This document shows positions 50,262-59,275 of a stretch of DNA of 64,000 nucleotides, piece after piece. Position 1 is the stretch's first letter. Each line of letters starts with the position of its first letter. Position numbers and translations under genes: made by a program. The notes beneath the pieces are model-generated. The model was not told the origin of the DNA and made no database searches. It was given only the letters and a program-made list of their open reading frames with translations. Origin of the DNA: Bin87 sp965232895 (GTDB lineage: Bacteria; Chloroflexota; Dehalococcoidia; Lucifugimonadales; UBA3495); contig OZ247430.1 of the NCBI GenBank assembly GCA_965232895.1, positions 3,224,001-3,288,000 of the forward strand, in the 5' to 3' direction.

Positions 50262-52192
50262 GCTCCCGCCTTGATGAACTCCGATACGCGCTCGCTGATC
50301 ATAATCGTCGTCGCGTTGGTGTTGGCGCGGATCACGTCGGGCATGACGGATGCGTCGGCGACGCGCAGGCCCGCGATGCCGTGGACCCGGCCGTGCTGGC
50401 TGACCACCGCCATGGGGTCGCTGGCGGGGCCCATCTTGCAGGTGCCGGCGATGTGGTGCTGGGTGTAGGCGTTGCGCAGTATCCAGTTGTCCAGCGTATC
50501 GTCGCTGACCAGGTCGGCATCCACCGGATTGAGTCGCTCGACGATGAACTCCTTGAACGGTGATTCCTGGGCGATCTCGAGGGCCTTGCGGATGGCCTGA
50601 CGCATGCGCTGGCGGTCGTAGGGATCGCTGAACAGCTGGTAATCCAGGTCCGGCTGCACCGCCGGGTCGGTGGATTGCAGCGAGAGACGGCCGGCTCCCA
50701 ACGCGTTCTGGAGGCCCACGCTCAGGCCGAAGTGGAATCCGGAGCCGTCATAGCTGATGCTGGAGGGCCGGTGCTCGCTGGTCATCAGCGTGGGCGTGAT
50801 CTGGAAGTCGGCCTTGGTCGGCGAGTCGTCGGCGCTCCAGCGCAGGCCCACCTGGATGTTGGGCGCGAAGGTGTCGGGCTCCTCGCCCTCGCCGCGGAAC
50901 AGGATGTAGGCGGCGGGGTGGTCGCGGAAGTTCATGCCGACGCCGGGCAGTTCGTGGTTCACCGGGATGCCCATCTCGCGCAGGTGATCGGCGGGGCCGA
51001 TGCCCGACAGCAGCAGTAGCTGGGCGGAGCCGATGGTGCCGCTGCACAGGACGATCTCCTTGCCCTCCACAGTGAATATCTCGCCGCCGCTCTCCACCTC
51101 GACGCCCACTGCCTTGTTGCCGTCCAGTACCACGCGCCGGGCGTGGATGTTGCCCCGCACGGTCAGGTTGAGCCGGTGGCGGGCCGTGCTGAGGAAGGTC
51201 AGCGAGGTGCTCATCCGCACGCCGTCGATGTTGTTCATGGGCCGCGGCGAGACGGCGGTGTAACAGTCCGGCGCGTTCTGGTCGGGGTGCTCGGGAATGC
51301 CCAGGCGAACGCAGGCGTCGTAGAAGGCCGTATTGAAGGGGAGCCAGTCCTGACGCTTGGGACGGCGCACGGGCAGCGGGCCCTCGGAGCCGTGGAAGTC
51401 GTCGCCGCTGTAGTCCCAGTCGTTTTCCAGCTTGCGGAAGAAGGGCAGGCAGTCGGTGAACTTCCACTCGTCGTTGCCCCATTCGGCCCACAGGTCGTAG
51501 TCCTCGGGAATCCCACGGAAGACCACTTGGCCGTTGATGGACGACGACCCGCCCATGGCCTTGCCGCGCGGGATGATCATGGGCTCATCCTGCGACGGGT
51601 TGGCGCGTCCGCGCAAGTCCCAGCTGTGCGGGCCGTAGGCGGACAGCCAGGTGTTGTTGCCTTGTTTCAGGTCCTCGGGCAGATGCTCGAAGTCCGGATA
51701 GTCTGGGCCGGCCTCCAGCAGGATCACCGACTTGTCGGTCATCTCGGAAAGACGGGTGGCCATGACACAGCCGGCGGAACCGCCGCCGACCACGATGTAG
51801 TCGTACTGCATATTGCGGTTTGTCTCCTGATTAGTTTCGAGGTTTTCTGAATTTGCAATGTAATAATCTGTCGCCAGCAAATCGGCGCGGTCTGTTATCT
51901 GGGTGGGTTGAAGGGTCAGGCTGATTTCACTGACATCGGAATCCGTGCCTTCGCCTAACCTGGCGGTGTACCAGACTCCGCCGGGCGCGGCCTGCAGGAG
52001 GTTCCGCAGGCCAATTTGTCCCGCCTTGAACGCGGCCAGATTGTCCCGGGCCGCCGGCGCAACGATGTACTCACATCCGGATTCAGAGTCCCGGTCGTGC
52101 ACTGCGATATAGCGCCGTCCGGCGGCATCCGCAGCTTCGAAAAGCAGTTCGCAATCATAATAGAGGATTGATTCCAGGTACTTGACGTTCAT
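50258..52192 (-). CDS. GMC-family oxidoreductase with fused N-terminal domain
   Basis: A continuous 644-codon frame from ATG 52192. Residues 1 to about 127 form a small separate domain: MNVKYLESILYYDCELLFEA, GRRYIAVHDRDSESGCEYIV, LRNLLQAAPGGVWYT. It resembles the short DUF6575-type proteins found alone elsewhere. From residue 128 a complete FAD-dependent GMC enzyme follows: YDYIVVGGGSAGCVMATRLS, GGSSSINGQVVFRGIPEDYD, LCSGTIGSAQLLLLSGIGPA, the active-site H-H in YTQHHIAGTCKMGP and N in DVIRANTNATTIMI (choline/glucose dehydrogenase-like). An internal ATG at 51811 with AGGAG 12 nt upstream could still start the bare GMC enzyme. The first domain's start overlaps the 109-residue gene as ATGA. Confidence 0.85.
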   Translation of the reverse strand: MNVKYLESILYYDCELLFEAADAAGRRYIAVHDRDSESGCEYIVAPAARDNLAAFKAGQIGLRNLLQAAPGGVWYTARLGEGTDSDVSEISLTLQPTQITDRADLLATDYYIANSENLETNQETNRNMQYDYIVVGGGSAGCVMATRLSEMTDKSVILLEAGPDYPDFEHLPEDLKQGNNTWLSAYGPHSWDLRGRANPSQDEPMIIPRGKAMGGSSSINGQVVFRGIPEDYDLWAEWGNDEWKFTDCLPFFRKLENDWDYSGDDFHGSEGPLPVRRPKRQDWLPFNTAFYDACVRLGIPEHPDQNAPDCYTAVSPRPMNNIDGVRMSTSLTFLSTARHRLNLTVRGNIHARRVVLDGNKAVGVEVESGGEIFTVEGKEIVLCSGTIGSAQLLLLSGIGPADHLREMGIPVNHELPGVGMNFRDHPAAYILFRGEGEEPDTFAPNIQVGLRWSADDSPTKADFQITPTLMTSEHRPSSISYDGSGFHFGLSVGLQNALGAGRLSLQSTDPAVQPDLDYQLFSDPYDRQRMRQAIRKALEIAQESPFKEFIVERLNPVDADLVSDDTLDNWILRNAYTQHHIAGTCKMGPASDPMAVVSQHGRVHGIAGLRVADASVMPDVIRANTNATTIMISERVSEFIKAGA

Positions 52193-52518
52193 GGGAGTAC
52201 CGTACAGTTTCCAACCGGGTCAAATGCTTGTGATGGCCACCAGGTTTGATGTCCATTAGGCTCAACGGGATTTAATTTGCCGGCGCCAGCCGGTAGCGTC
52301 AGTTCTCCAACAGCCCGCCAGCGGCGGTTTTTGTTGATAGGACTCGTCAGCAACTTCCTGGCAGATTCCGGCGATACAAACAAGGACACTCCGTTTTGCT
52401 CACATGGCGTCCTGCCGATTTGGCGGTTTGCGCCGCCATTCCGCTTCACATAGGAGTCAAAATCTTCTTGCCTGGGGGATGTAGTCTCCAGCAATCTGTA
52501 TCGTACAGTCCAGTGCAT
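52189..52518 (-). CDS. Hypothetical protein translationally coupled to the fused GMC gene
   Basis: A 109-residue protein from ATG 52518 (MHWTVRYRLLETTSPRQEDF), with AAGG upstream; the open frame extends a further 57 nt. It is followed by NRQIGRTPCEQNGVSLFVSP and ESARKLLTSPINKNRRWRAV, and has no membrane segment. Its stop overlaps the start of the next frame (ATGA), so it forms a translational pair with the 127-residue N-terminal domain of the GMC fusion. Small two-gene cassettes of this type, a DUF6575-like gene preceded by a roughly 100-residue gene, occur as mobile or accessory modules. The base composition is poorer in GC than the GMC region. The function is unknown. Confidence 0.6.
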   Translation of the reverse strand: MHWTVRYRLLETTSPRQEDFDSYVKRNGGANRQIGRTPCEQNGVSLFVSPESARKLLTSPINKNRRWRAVGELTLPAGAGKLNPVEPNGHQTWWPSQAFDPVGNCTVLP

Positions 52519-52721
52519 TATGCCTTGTGCGCCGGGTGGAGGGCAATCCGGCGGCAGACTCTCACGGTACGGCATCTAACGCTCCGTATTTGGCGAAGGG
52601 GCAATCTCCGGCGCCGGATGTTTCGGGAGATTGCCAAGTGATTTTAGCACTGTGAAATCCGGCAACCCCGTGCGGAGTAGAGGTGAGGTGACGTACAGTT
52701 GTGGGTGTACTGCCAGGCGGT

Positions 52722-52730
52722 TGGTATAAT
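52722..52730 (+). promoter_or_regulatory. Extended -10 promoter of the Uma2 gene
   Basis: TGGTATAAT matches the extended -10 with a perfect TATAAT, 49 nt before the ATG at 52780. Confidence 0.5.
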
Positions 52731-52779
52731 CGCGCCATCCTCTCCAGGTGCAACCGTTTCATTTTGAAGGGGCAAGGTT

Positions 52780-53337
52780 ATGACAACAACCAAACCACAA
52801 TTGCTGACCGCCGACGACCTGCTGCGACTGCACAGCGAAGGGGTGAAAGGCGAGTTGATCATGGGGGTGCTGGACGAAAAAGTGTCATCAGGACTGGAAC
52901 ATGGCGAGATAGTGGGTAACGTACTCAGCCCTCTGCATCAATTTGTCAAGCCGCGCCGGTTGGGTCGGGTATTCGGCTCAGATACGGGCATACTGCTGGA
53001 ACGAGACCCTGACACAGTGCGGGAGCCAGACGTCGCGTTCATATCCGCTGAGCGGCTGCCGCTAGATGTGCGGGTACGACGCTACTCCGAGGTGGTTCCC
53101 GACCTGGTGGTTGAAGTGGTGTCTCCCAACGACCGGCCGATCCCGCTATTCGACAAGGCACAGATGTGGCTGCGGTTCGGAGCGCAATTAGTGTGGATTG
53201 TCAACCCGGAGACGCGGACAATAATGGCATGGCCCCAGTCCGGGCCGACGCGGACGTTCACGGAGGCCGACACGCTGGATGGCGGCGACGTGCTGCCGGG
53301 CTTCGCCTGCCCGGTGCGGGATATTTTTGAGGTGTGA
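52780..53337 (+). CDS. Uma2-family (DUF820) putative endonuclease
   Basis: A 185-residue protein; AAGG precedes ATG 52780. It has the family start LTADDLLRLHSEGVKGELIM, then GEIVGNVLSPLHQFVKPRRL. The PD-(D/E)xK-like core is VREPDVAFISAERL and PDLVVEVVSPNDRP, and the end LVWIVNPETRTIMAWPQ is typical. Uma2 proteins are abundant in cyanobacteria and Chloroflexota and have a restriction-endonuclease fold, but their role is not known. It converges on the restriction-modification gene with only 14 nt between the stops. Confidence 0.88.
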   Translation: MTTTKPQLLTADDLLRLHSEGVKGELIMGVLDEKVSSGLEHGEIVGNVLSPLHQFVKPRRLGRVFGSDTGILLERDPDTVREPDVAFISAERLPLDVRVRRYSEVVPDLVVEVVSPNDRPIPLFDKAQMWLRFGAQLVWIVNPETRTIMAWPQSGPTRTFTEADTLDGGDVLPGFACPVRDIFEV

Positions 53338-53351
53338 GGGACACGGCACCC

Positions 53352-56228
53352 CTACAAGCGGCGGTTGGAAACCACTGGCTCGGAGGCCACCAGGCGGCGC
53401 AAGGCGTCCAATCTGGGTAGGCCAAGTATCCGGGAGAGGCCGTCGTCCAAACGCTTGCGGGCCGCACAGTCCGCCATGGCCGGCAGCCGCTCAAATTCCT
53501 CCTCCGCAATATCGTCAAACAGTTGCGAGAGGGTCTGCAACTGCTCCGGAGTTATGGCGCGCACGTCCAGCATGGGCAGTTGTTCCAGGTCGGCTTTCTT
53601 CATGGCGACCCAACCGCCTCTGGTGCTGGTGCGCTGCGCCAGCAGCGTCAACAGGCCGAGGCTGGTGTTCAGCCAGACAGCCAACGCTTTTTCGTGGGCA
53701 ACCTCGTCAATCATTACCGGCCACCACACGTTAGATAGCGCTCTGATATCGGTTCGCATCGCAATGACTCTGGTGGTTTCCAGCCAAAGCCGTTCGGCGA
53801 TGAGCAGGCGGCTGGCCTGCTGCCAAAGGTGATCGCCATATCCCGGACGTTGTCCGCCTTTTGGAGTTACCAGCGGCGACAAGTAAGCGTCTGGTATACA
53901 GACGAGAGATTTTCGCTGTTCGGTATCGTGCCCTTCCACCATTGGGTAAGCGGTCTGAACGGTAGTCCGCTCGAACCCATCTACCAGACGCCGCCGGTCG
54001 GGACCGACGCCACCGAGTTCGGCCAAGGGGCAGAGAGGAATTTGGCCCACGGTTGATTCGCCGGGAACCCACACTTCACCATCGTTCAGCAGGCGCAGGG
54101 CGCTGCGGGTGAGGTCGGCGCGGGCGAACTGGACGCCGACCCACTTTCTGCCGGTGACCGCGGATTCGGGGATGGACACCACTTCGCCGATATGCCGGCC
54201 ATCGACTTCCACCAGCGCGGCGCCGGGTTCTTCCAGTCTGGCCGGCTCGGTATCGGCGATGGCCTGCGCGGTACGGTGGGCATCCAATATACCGTCGGGG
54301 TTTTGCCACAGGCTGACGAAGGTGGTGCGATGCTCGTCGTTGCCGCCATTGCTTGGTTGTCGCCGCGTTGCGATGAGCAGGGCTTCGGACAGGTCAGTGC
54401 TATCGGAGAAGTTCCAGCGCTGTGGGTCGTGTGAAACGATCACCAGATCCAGGTTGAAATCGTGTTCGATGAGTGCGCGGGTCTGCTGCCAGGAAGGGCC
54501 GGTGCAAAGGGTGGCCGGGAGAACCAGGGCCAGGCGTCCTTCGCCGGGACGTAGTTTGGGAGATGCCGCCGCCACGAAGGCCGCGCCCAGGCCGGCGGTT
54601 GCCGTCGCCTGTCGCGACTTGAGGCGGCGGGAAAGTTCATTTTGCAACTTGCGGCGGTCGGCGGCGGGCAGGCTGCCGAACAGCAAATTGCCGCCCACCG
54701 AGCGGGTAAAAGGCGGGTTCATAATCGCCAGGTCCAGGTCCGGCAGCGTGGCAAGTTCTTCCTGTTGGGCGCCCCGGGAACCGCCGCCGTACACCCGGCC
54801 GGCGTCGCGAACCGTTCGTCCGCCGGCGCCCATGGAATCCGGCGATAGCGCGAACTGCACCGCCGCTTGTGTTTCCCCCAGAAAGTCCAGGGAACCCAGA
54901 GACACGTCGTCGCCGGCAGCACCCAGCGGCATGACGTAGAGGTTCATGCGGTCAAACTGGATATCGGGGTTCAGCATCGCCAGGCTGGTGGCGGCGAAAT
55001 GGACGGCGGAAAGCTGGACGTCGTAGCCGTGCAGGGCTTGCTCTACCATCGCTTTATGCAGGGCAGCGACGTTTTGTCCGCCGGCTTCGGTATGCCGGCG
55101 TTCCGCCTCGGCGGCCACGGCCATCAGCAATGTCCCGGTACCGCAGGCGATATCGGCTACATTGAGCGACGCGGGAAATTCGTGGTCGCTCCAGTCAACG
55201 CCAACCGGCCAATTGTGGAACACGAGCCGGGTGAGTAGCGCCGCCGCCGGAATCGAAGTGTAATAGGCGCCGGTGAATTTGGCGTCGGTGAGCAGGGTGT
55301 GGAAAAGCCGCCCAGACAGGTCGTGCCCCTCCAATTGGCTAGTATCTTCCACCGCCTTGAGAAGCGGTTCCATTACCGGGCCGTGTAAGAGATGCGGCAA
55401 GTCCGCATCGTTCAGAATGTCCAGGATACTTCTGGCCAAGTCAAAAACCGGCACGTAGTCGATGGTTTCGCAGATGTAGTCCCAGACCTGAAAAAGCCTG
55501 CGTACTCCTCCGTTATTCCAGGTTTCGGCAACGGTTGGCACGTCGTCATTTGCGGCCGCCAGCCGCAAGTGGAACGCCAGCGCGTTGAACACCACCAGGC
55601 AGCCGATGCGCAGGGCCTTGGCGCGGTCGCTTTCGTGGTCGGTCTGGGCAATGACATCCCGGACGCGGCGAGCGATCCGCGCGTGAGTCGCGAGTTTTAC
55701 CGCTGATTGCTCAACGGCATGCTCAATAACGGCGGCAGCAGCAACCACGTGGTCGGTGCCTTCGAGCTCCAAAGGCAGCACACGCAACTGGTCAGAAACG
55801 TCGGCGGGAGAACCGAATCGGGACCGGCGGTCGGCGACAGGTTCGCCCCGGGAGCCGTGGAGCCACCATTCGAGATCGCCGGCATTTTCCAGGCCTTCGC
55901 GGGTGTCGTCCAGATATTTCAAGCCTTCGGGATAGAGGACGCCAATAACACCCAATGCGTCCGGGAACTGCTGCAATCGGGTATCGAGCTGGTTTTCCAA
56001 CTGGCTGACGGAATCTGCCCACTTACATTCCAGCAACACGGTGTCCCCGGTCTTCAGCGTCACGCGGACGTCGGGAGTAGAGCCACGGCTCCGGCGCTCG
56101 GCGCGGGCAGGGATACCCTGGTCGCGGAGCAATTGGGCAAACAGCGTGTTGACGCCTTCCTCGCGGATCGTTTCCCGGTTTCCGAGACCCCGCGCCGGGT
56201 TGTTGGCGGTTCGCCGTGATCGGGGCAC
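53352..56228 (-). CDS. Single-polypeptide restriction-modification protein (N6-adenine methylase with N-terminal nuclease)
   Basis: A 958-residue protein. The N-terminal domain carries a PD-(D/E)xK site, STPDVRVTLKTGDTVLLECK (D53, E67, K69). A helical linker follows. The methyltransferase has motif X/I GAYYTSIPAAALLTRLVFHN and NVADIACGTGTLLMAVAAEA (about residue 350), and catalytic motif IV DLDLAIMNPPFTRSVGGNLL (NPPF, about 500), as in gamma-class N6-adenine methylases. The C-terminal 350 residues resemble a target-recognition region, with LNTSLGLLTLLAQRTSTRGG and WVAMKKADLEQLPMLDV. This fits a type IIG-like enzyme that both cuts and methylates. No separate specificity or helicase subunit is present. 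The recognition sequence cannot be predicted. Confidence 0.82.
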   Translation of the reverse strand: MPRSRRTANNPARGLGNRETIREEGVNTLFAQLLRDQGIPARAERRSRGSTPDVRVTLKTGDTVLLECKWADSVSQLENQLDTRLQQFPDALGVIGVLYPEGLKYLDDTREGLENAGDLEWWLHGSRGEPVADRRSRFGSPADVSDQLRVLPLELEGTDHVVAAAAVIEHAVEQSAVKLATHARIARRVRDVIAQTDHESDRAKALRIGCLVVFNALAFHLRLAAANDDVPTVAETWNNGGVRRLFQVWDYICETIDYVPVFDLARSILDILNDADLPHLLHGPVMEPLLKAVEDTSQLEGHDLSGRLFHTLLTDAKFTGAYYTSIPAAALLTRLVFHNWPVGVDWSDHEFPASLNVADIACGTGTLLMAVAAEAERRHTEAGGQNVAALHKAMVEQALHGYDVQLSAVHFAATSLAMLNPDIQFDRMNLYVMPLGAAGDDVSLGSLDFLGETQAAVQFALSPDSMGAGGRTVRDAGRVYGGGSRGAQQEELATLPDLDLAIMNPPFTRSVGGNLLFGSLPAADRRKLQNELSRRLKSRQATATAGLGAAFVAAASPKLRPGEGRLALVLPATLCTGPSWQQTRALIEHDFNLDLVIVSHDPQRWNFSDSTDLSEALLIATRRQPSNGGNDEHRTTFVSLWQNPDGILDAHRTAQAIADTEPARLEEPGAALVEVDGRHIGEVVSIPESAVTGRKWVGVQFARADLTRSALRLLNDGEVWVPGESTVGQIPLCPLAELGGVGPDRRRLVDGFERTTVQTAYPMVEGHDTEQRKSLVCIPDAYLSPLVTPKGGQRPGYGDHLWQQASRLLIAERLWLETTRVIAMRTDIRALSNVWWPVMIDEVAHEKALAVWLNTSLGLLTLLAQRTSTRGGWVAMKKADLEQLPMLDVRAITPEQLQTLSQLFDDIAEEEFERLPAMADCAARKRLDDGLSRILGLPRLDALRRLVASEPVVSNRRL

Positions 56229-56337
56229 TTTACGATTCCTGGCGAATCAATTGATACTACAGCCACGGCGACGTGGTCAGATTTGCGCCGTAGTTGCCGG
56301 CTGTATTATTTGTATCCGTCGTAGCGGTGGCGCCCCG

Positions 56338-57189
56338 TTAGAACCCCACCATCCACTGTGCGAAGCGCTCCAGCAGCCCTTCCTCACCGATGGCGACCAG
56401 GTTGTTCGCCGCGGTATCGACGTCGATGCGCCCGTAGGCCAGCAACAGGTACGTATTGGCGTTGCAGGCAACCAGCATGTCAATGTCGTCGGGATCGGGA
56501 TGGAGCCCCGCGCCGACCTGCACGCCCTTGGGCTGCACCAGTACGTCGATCGGGTCGGCGTCCGAAAGCGCGAAGAGGTAGCGGATATCGCTGGTCGGAG
56601 GATCGTCGCCCGGATTGTAGGCGGACCCGAGCCAGCGGGCGGACATGCCCAGCAGAACCGGTACAGCGTCCGGGTGCAGGGTGGCCTGCGGGTCAAACGC
56701 GCTCCGGATGTCCCAGTCGTGCACCGCCAGTTCCTGGATGCGCTGGCTGACGTACTCACGCGCGGTCATGGTGCCCCGGCGCGGGTGCCAGCAGTCGCAA
56801 CTCCAATCGCCGCCGGCGAAGCTGCTCAACAGCAGGTGCAGTTCCCGGTAGTTCCGCTCGAAGGTGGGTACCAGATCGTCGCCCAGCGAGATCGAGTAGG
56901 CGATGTCCGCGTCGGCGTTGGCGGCAGACATCGCCATGTTGTCGGTGGGTGCGCTGAAGTCGGGAGGCGGCGCCGAATCGCCTTGGCGTCCGCGGGTCAT
57001 GCTGGTTATCTGCCGCTCGGCGCGGTTGGTCAGGTGGCCGGCCACATCGCGCACGGTCCACGCGTCGCACGCCGAGTGTCGGCGCAGATCATTCGGTGAC
57101 AATCCGTTCAGGAACTCGTTCAGCCCTCGGGCCAGCGTCCCGATGACCGCTACCTCCTGCCGTATTACCGCTTCGTCATAGGAAGTCAT
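56338..57189 (-). CDS. DinB-superfamily, maleylpyruvate-isomerase-like protein
   Basis: A 283-residue protein from ATG 57189 (MTSYDEAVIRQEVAVIGTLA). The N-terminal four-helix domain has the mycothiol-dependent maleylpyruvate isomerase (DinB-like) pattern: SACDAWTVRDVAGHLTNRAE, WHPRRGTMTAREYVSQRIQE and LAVHDWDIRSAF, with histidines at the likely metal positions (GHL, VHDWD). The C-terminal domain (ANTYLLLAYGRIDVDTAANN) matches the sterol-carrier-like MDMPI C-terminal region. It is followed 52 nt upstream on the same strand by a paralogue, forming a tandem pair. Mycothiol itself is not established for this lineage, so the cofactor is uncertain. Confidence 0.78.
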   Translation of the reverse strand: MTSYDEAVIRQEVAVIGTLARGLNEFLNGLSPNDLRRHSACDAWTVRDVAGHLTNRAERQITSMTRGRQGDSAPPPDFSAPTDNMAMSAANADADIAYSISLGDDLVPTFERNYRELHLLLSSFAGGDWSCDCWHPRRGTMTAREYVSQRIQELAVHDWDIRSAFDPQATLHPDAVPVLLGMSARWLGSAYNPGDDPPTSDIRYLFALSDADPIDVLVQPKGVQVGAGLHPDPDDIDMLVACNANTYLLLAYGRIDVDTAANNLVAIGEEGLLERFAQWMVGF

Positions 57190-57241
57190 GGTATCCCACA
57201 CCTGCAATTACGCTATCGGGTTCGCTTGATGGATGGTTGAT

Positions 57242-58102
57242 CTACAATCCGCCGAACCAACGGCCGAGGTTTCTCAATGATACGTGGGCGATGGTGTCGG
57301 CGGTTTGGGAGACCCGCACCCGGCCGGCGCGCTTGGCCGTGTTCCAGTCCACCCGATTGTACAGGCACAGCAGGTAGGTGTTGGCGTCGGCGCGGATGGT
57401 CAGTTCGGGCTGGTTCTCCGGCGAGCGCTCGGAGACGGTGTACGAATCACCGGTCACCACGACATCATGCCGCAGGGCCGCCCCTTCACCTCCCCCACTG
57501 ATTTCGAACCGGTAGGCGGCCGGCGTGGTCAGCGTCGCGGTGGGCCGGAAGCAGAGCTGGTACCACATTTCCGACGCGGGAAGCAGCGCCACGATGCCGT
57601 CGGAGTCCAGGTCGCCTACGCCGGTGTCTCTCGCCCGCATGTCCCAGTCGTGGATCACCAGTTCCTGGATTCTAAGGTCAACGTAACTCTCGGCGGACAT
57701 GGTGCCGCGCCGTCGGTGCCAGCAGCCGATGGTCCAGTCGGTCCATCCCTGCAGCATCACGTCGAGGTCTTCATAGTTCTGGCGGAAAACGTCGAGCAGG
57801 TCGTCGCCCCAATCATGCCGGATCTGCACGTTGCTCGTGGCGTTGGCAGCCTGAACCTGGTCCGGCGTCGCCAGGAGGGTCTCCCCTTCCGGCGGGCCAC
57901 CCTCGCCGGCCAGCCCGCGGCGCATGGCTTCCTGCTGGCGGACGGCGCCGCCGGCCAAGTGAGCGGCGACGGTTCCCACGTCCCACTCGGAACATGCGGA
58001 CGGGGCGTTGAGGTCGTCCGCGGAACTCGCCGACAGGCGGCCGTGGATGTCACCGGCCAGCCGTTTGATCAGGGCAATTTTCGTTGCTACGTCCATGGGC
58101 AT
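57242..58102 (-). CDS. DinB-superfamily, maleylpyruvate-isomerase-like protein (paralogue)
   Basis: A 286-residue protein; GGAGG lies 9 nt before ATG 58102 (MPMDVATKIALIKRLAGDIH). The sequence follows the same plan as its downstream neighbour: SACSEWDVGTVAAHLAGGAV, the conserved CWHRRRGTMSAESYVDLRIQ, LVIHDWDMRARD, and C-terminal ADANTYLLCLYNRVDWNTAK. The shared CWH-x-RRGTM block and VHDWD/IHDWD histidine suggest that both bind a metal in the same way. The two genes are on one strand with 52 nt between them and have diverged substantially, so they may act on different substrates or as a heterodimer. Confidence 0.78.
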   Translation of the reverse strand: MPMDVATKIALIKRLAGDIHGRLSASSADDLNAPSACSEWDVGTVAAHLAGGAVRQQEAMRRGLAGEGGPPEGETLLATPDQVQAANATSNVQIRHDWGDDLLDVFRQNYEDLDVMLQGWTDWTIGCWHRRRGTMSAESYVDLRIQELVIHDWDMRARDTGVGDLDSDGIVALLPASEMWYQLCFRPTATLTTPAAYRFEISGGGEGAALRHDVVVTGDSYTVSERSPENQPELTIRADANTYLLCLYNRVDWNTAKRAGRVRVSQTADTIAHVSLRNLGRWFGGL

Positions 58103-58215
58103 GGTGGTTCGCCTCCACGCGTTTTCAGGGTTGGTGCACAGGCATGGTAAGTGTATCACGGCGGTGTAATTTCCCACGCCGTTGCGGTGTTTAGTTCCGG
58201 GGTCGCGCTGGCGCA

Positions 58216-58247
58216 AAAATGCGGGCCCGCATTCGATGCGGGCCCGC
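58216..58247 (-). terminator. Rho-independent terminator of the BNR-propeller gene
   Basis: A perfect 12-bp stem (58221-58232 with 58236-58247, GCGGGCCCGCAT and its complement) with loop TCG. On the minus strand it is followed directly by a T-run (TTTTT). Confidence 0.85.
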
Positions 58248-58273
58248 GCGAGCCGTCAGAAATTTGGCGCCGT

Positions 58274-59263
58274 TTAGTTCGGGAACCACGCCACCGAGGA
58301 GATCTCGCTGAACTCGCGGTTGAACTTGCTCCACGACGCGCCGGCGTCACCCGACTGGTACAGGTAGCCGTAGCGGCTGCCCGCCAGCAGGAAATCGGGG
58401 TTCTGCGGCTGGGAGTTCACCACCCACATCGCCGTGTTGGGTTCCACAGGCAGGGACAGACTGTTCCAGGTCGCGCCGGCGTCGGTGGAGCGCATGACCA
58501 CGCCGGTGGAGCCGGGGGTGGTGTCGCCAAAGGTGGTGAAGATGGTCTGCGGGTCGTCGGCCTTCACCTTGATGCCGCGCGGGTATCCCAGGGGGAAGTT
58601 CTGCCGCACGTTCAGGTTCCGCCACGAATCTCCGTCATCTTCGCTCAGGAAGACGTCGTCGTTGACCATCACGACCACCCGATGCGGCGGGCCGGACGTC
58701 ACGGTTACGTTGTGGATGTCGAGGTTGGGAATGTCCTGGTGCGGCACGGTTTCCCAGGTATCGCCGCCGTCGGAGCTGTGGCGCAGGCCATCCACCTCGA
58801 TGCCCACCCAGATGCTGTTGCCGTTGGTGGGGTCGATGGCGATTCCGGTGACGCGCGGCACGCCAACGGCGGGGCATTCGGCGGCCACCTCGCAGGGACG
58901 GTGTTCCCAGGAGGCTCCGCCGTCTTTGGTGCGGTAGATCTGGCACGGGTCCGGTGTGCCGGTGCCGGCGAAGCCGACCTGCGGGTTGGAGGGATCGAAG
59001 GCGATGGCCCAGACGGCGGTGCCGTCCATGGGTGTGCTGACTGAGCGCCAGGTATCGCCGTTGTCGTCGCTGCGGATGATGCCCTTGTCGCAACCGGCCA
59101 GCACGCTGGACGCGGTCCCGGGCACGGGGGTCAGGCAGCGCACCACGGCGTCCGAGTGTATGCCCTGGGTGATGCCCACGCGTCGCCAGGAGTCGCCGCT
59201 GTCGACGCTGCGCATGACTCCCTGTCCGGCGGTGCCTACCAGAATAGTGATTCCGTCTGCCAT
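58274..59263 (-). CDS. BNR/sortilin-type beta-propeller protein
   Basis: A 329-residue protein made of sialidase-like (BNR/Asp-box) blades. The Asp-box S/T-x-D-x-G-x-(T/S)-W appears six times: SVDSGDSWRRVG, SDDNGDTWRSVS, TKDGGASWEHRP, SSDGGDTWETVP, SEDDGDSWRNLN and STDAGATWNSLS, plus SGDAGASWSKFN near the end. Intervening segments (WAIAFDPSNPQVGFAGTGTP, VTGIAIDPTNGNSIWVGIEV) match the sortilin/photosystem-assembly-like seven-blade layout. No signal peptide is seen, so it may be cytosolic. Such propellers usually bind partners. Other homologues are common in Chloroflexota. It is followed by a strong terminator. Confidence 0.85.
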   Translation of the reverse strand: MADGITILVGTAGQGVMRSVDSGDSWRRVGITQGIHSDAVVRCLTPVPGTASSVLAGCDKGIIRSDDNGDTWRSVSTPMDGTAVWAIAFDPSNPQVGFAGTGTPDPCQIYRTKDGGASWEHRPCEVAAECPAVGVPRVTGIAIDPTNGNSIWVGIEVDGLRHSSDGGDTWETVPHQDIPNLDIHNVTVTSGPPHRVVVMVNDDVFLSEDDGDSWRNLNVRQNFPLGYPRGIKVKADDPQTIFTTFGDTTPGSTGVVMRSTDAGATWNSLSLPVEPNTAMWVVNSQPQNPDFLLAGSRYGYLYQSGDAGASWSKFNREFSEISSVAWFPN

Positions 59264-59275
59264 GGTGATGCCTCC

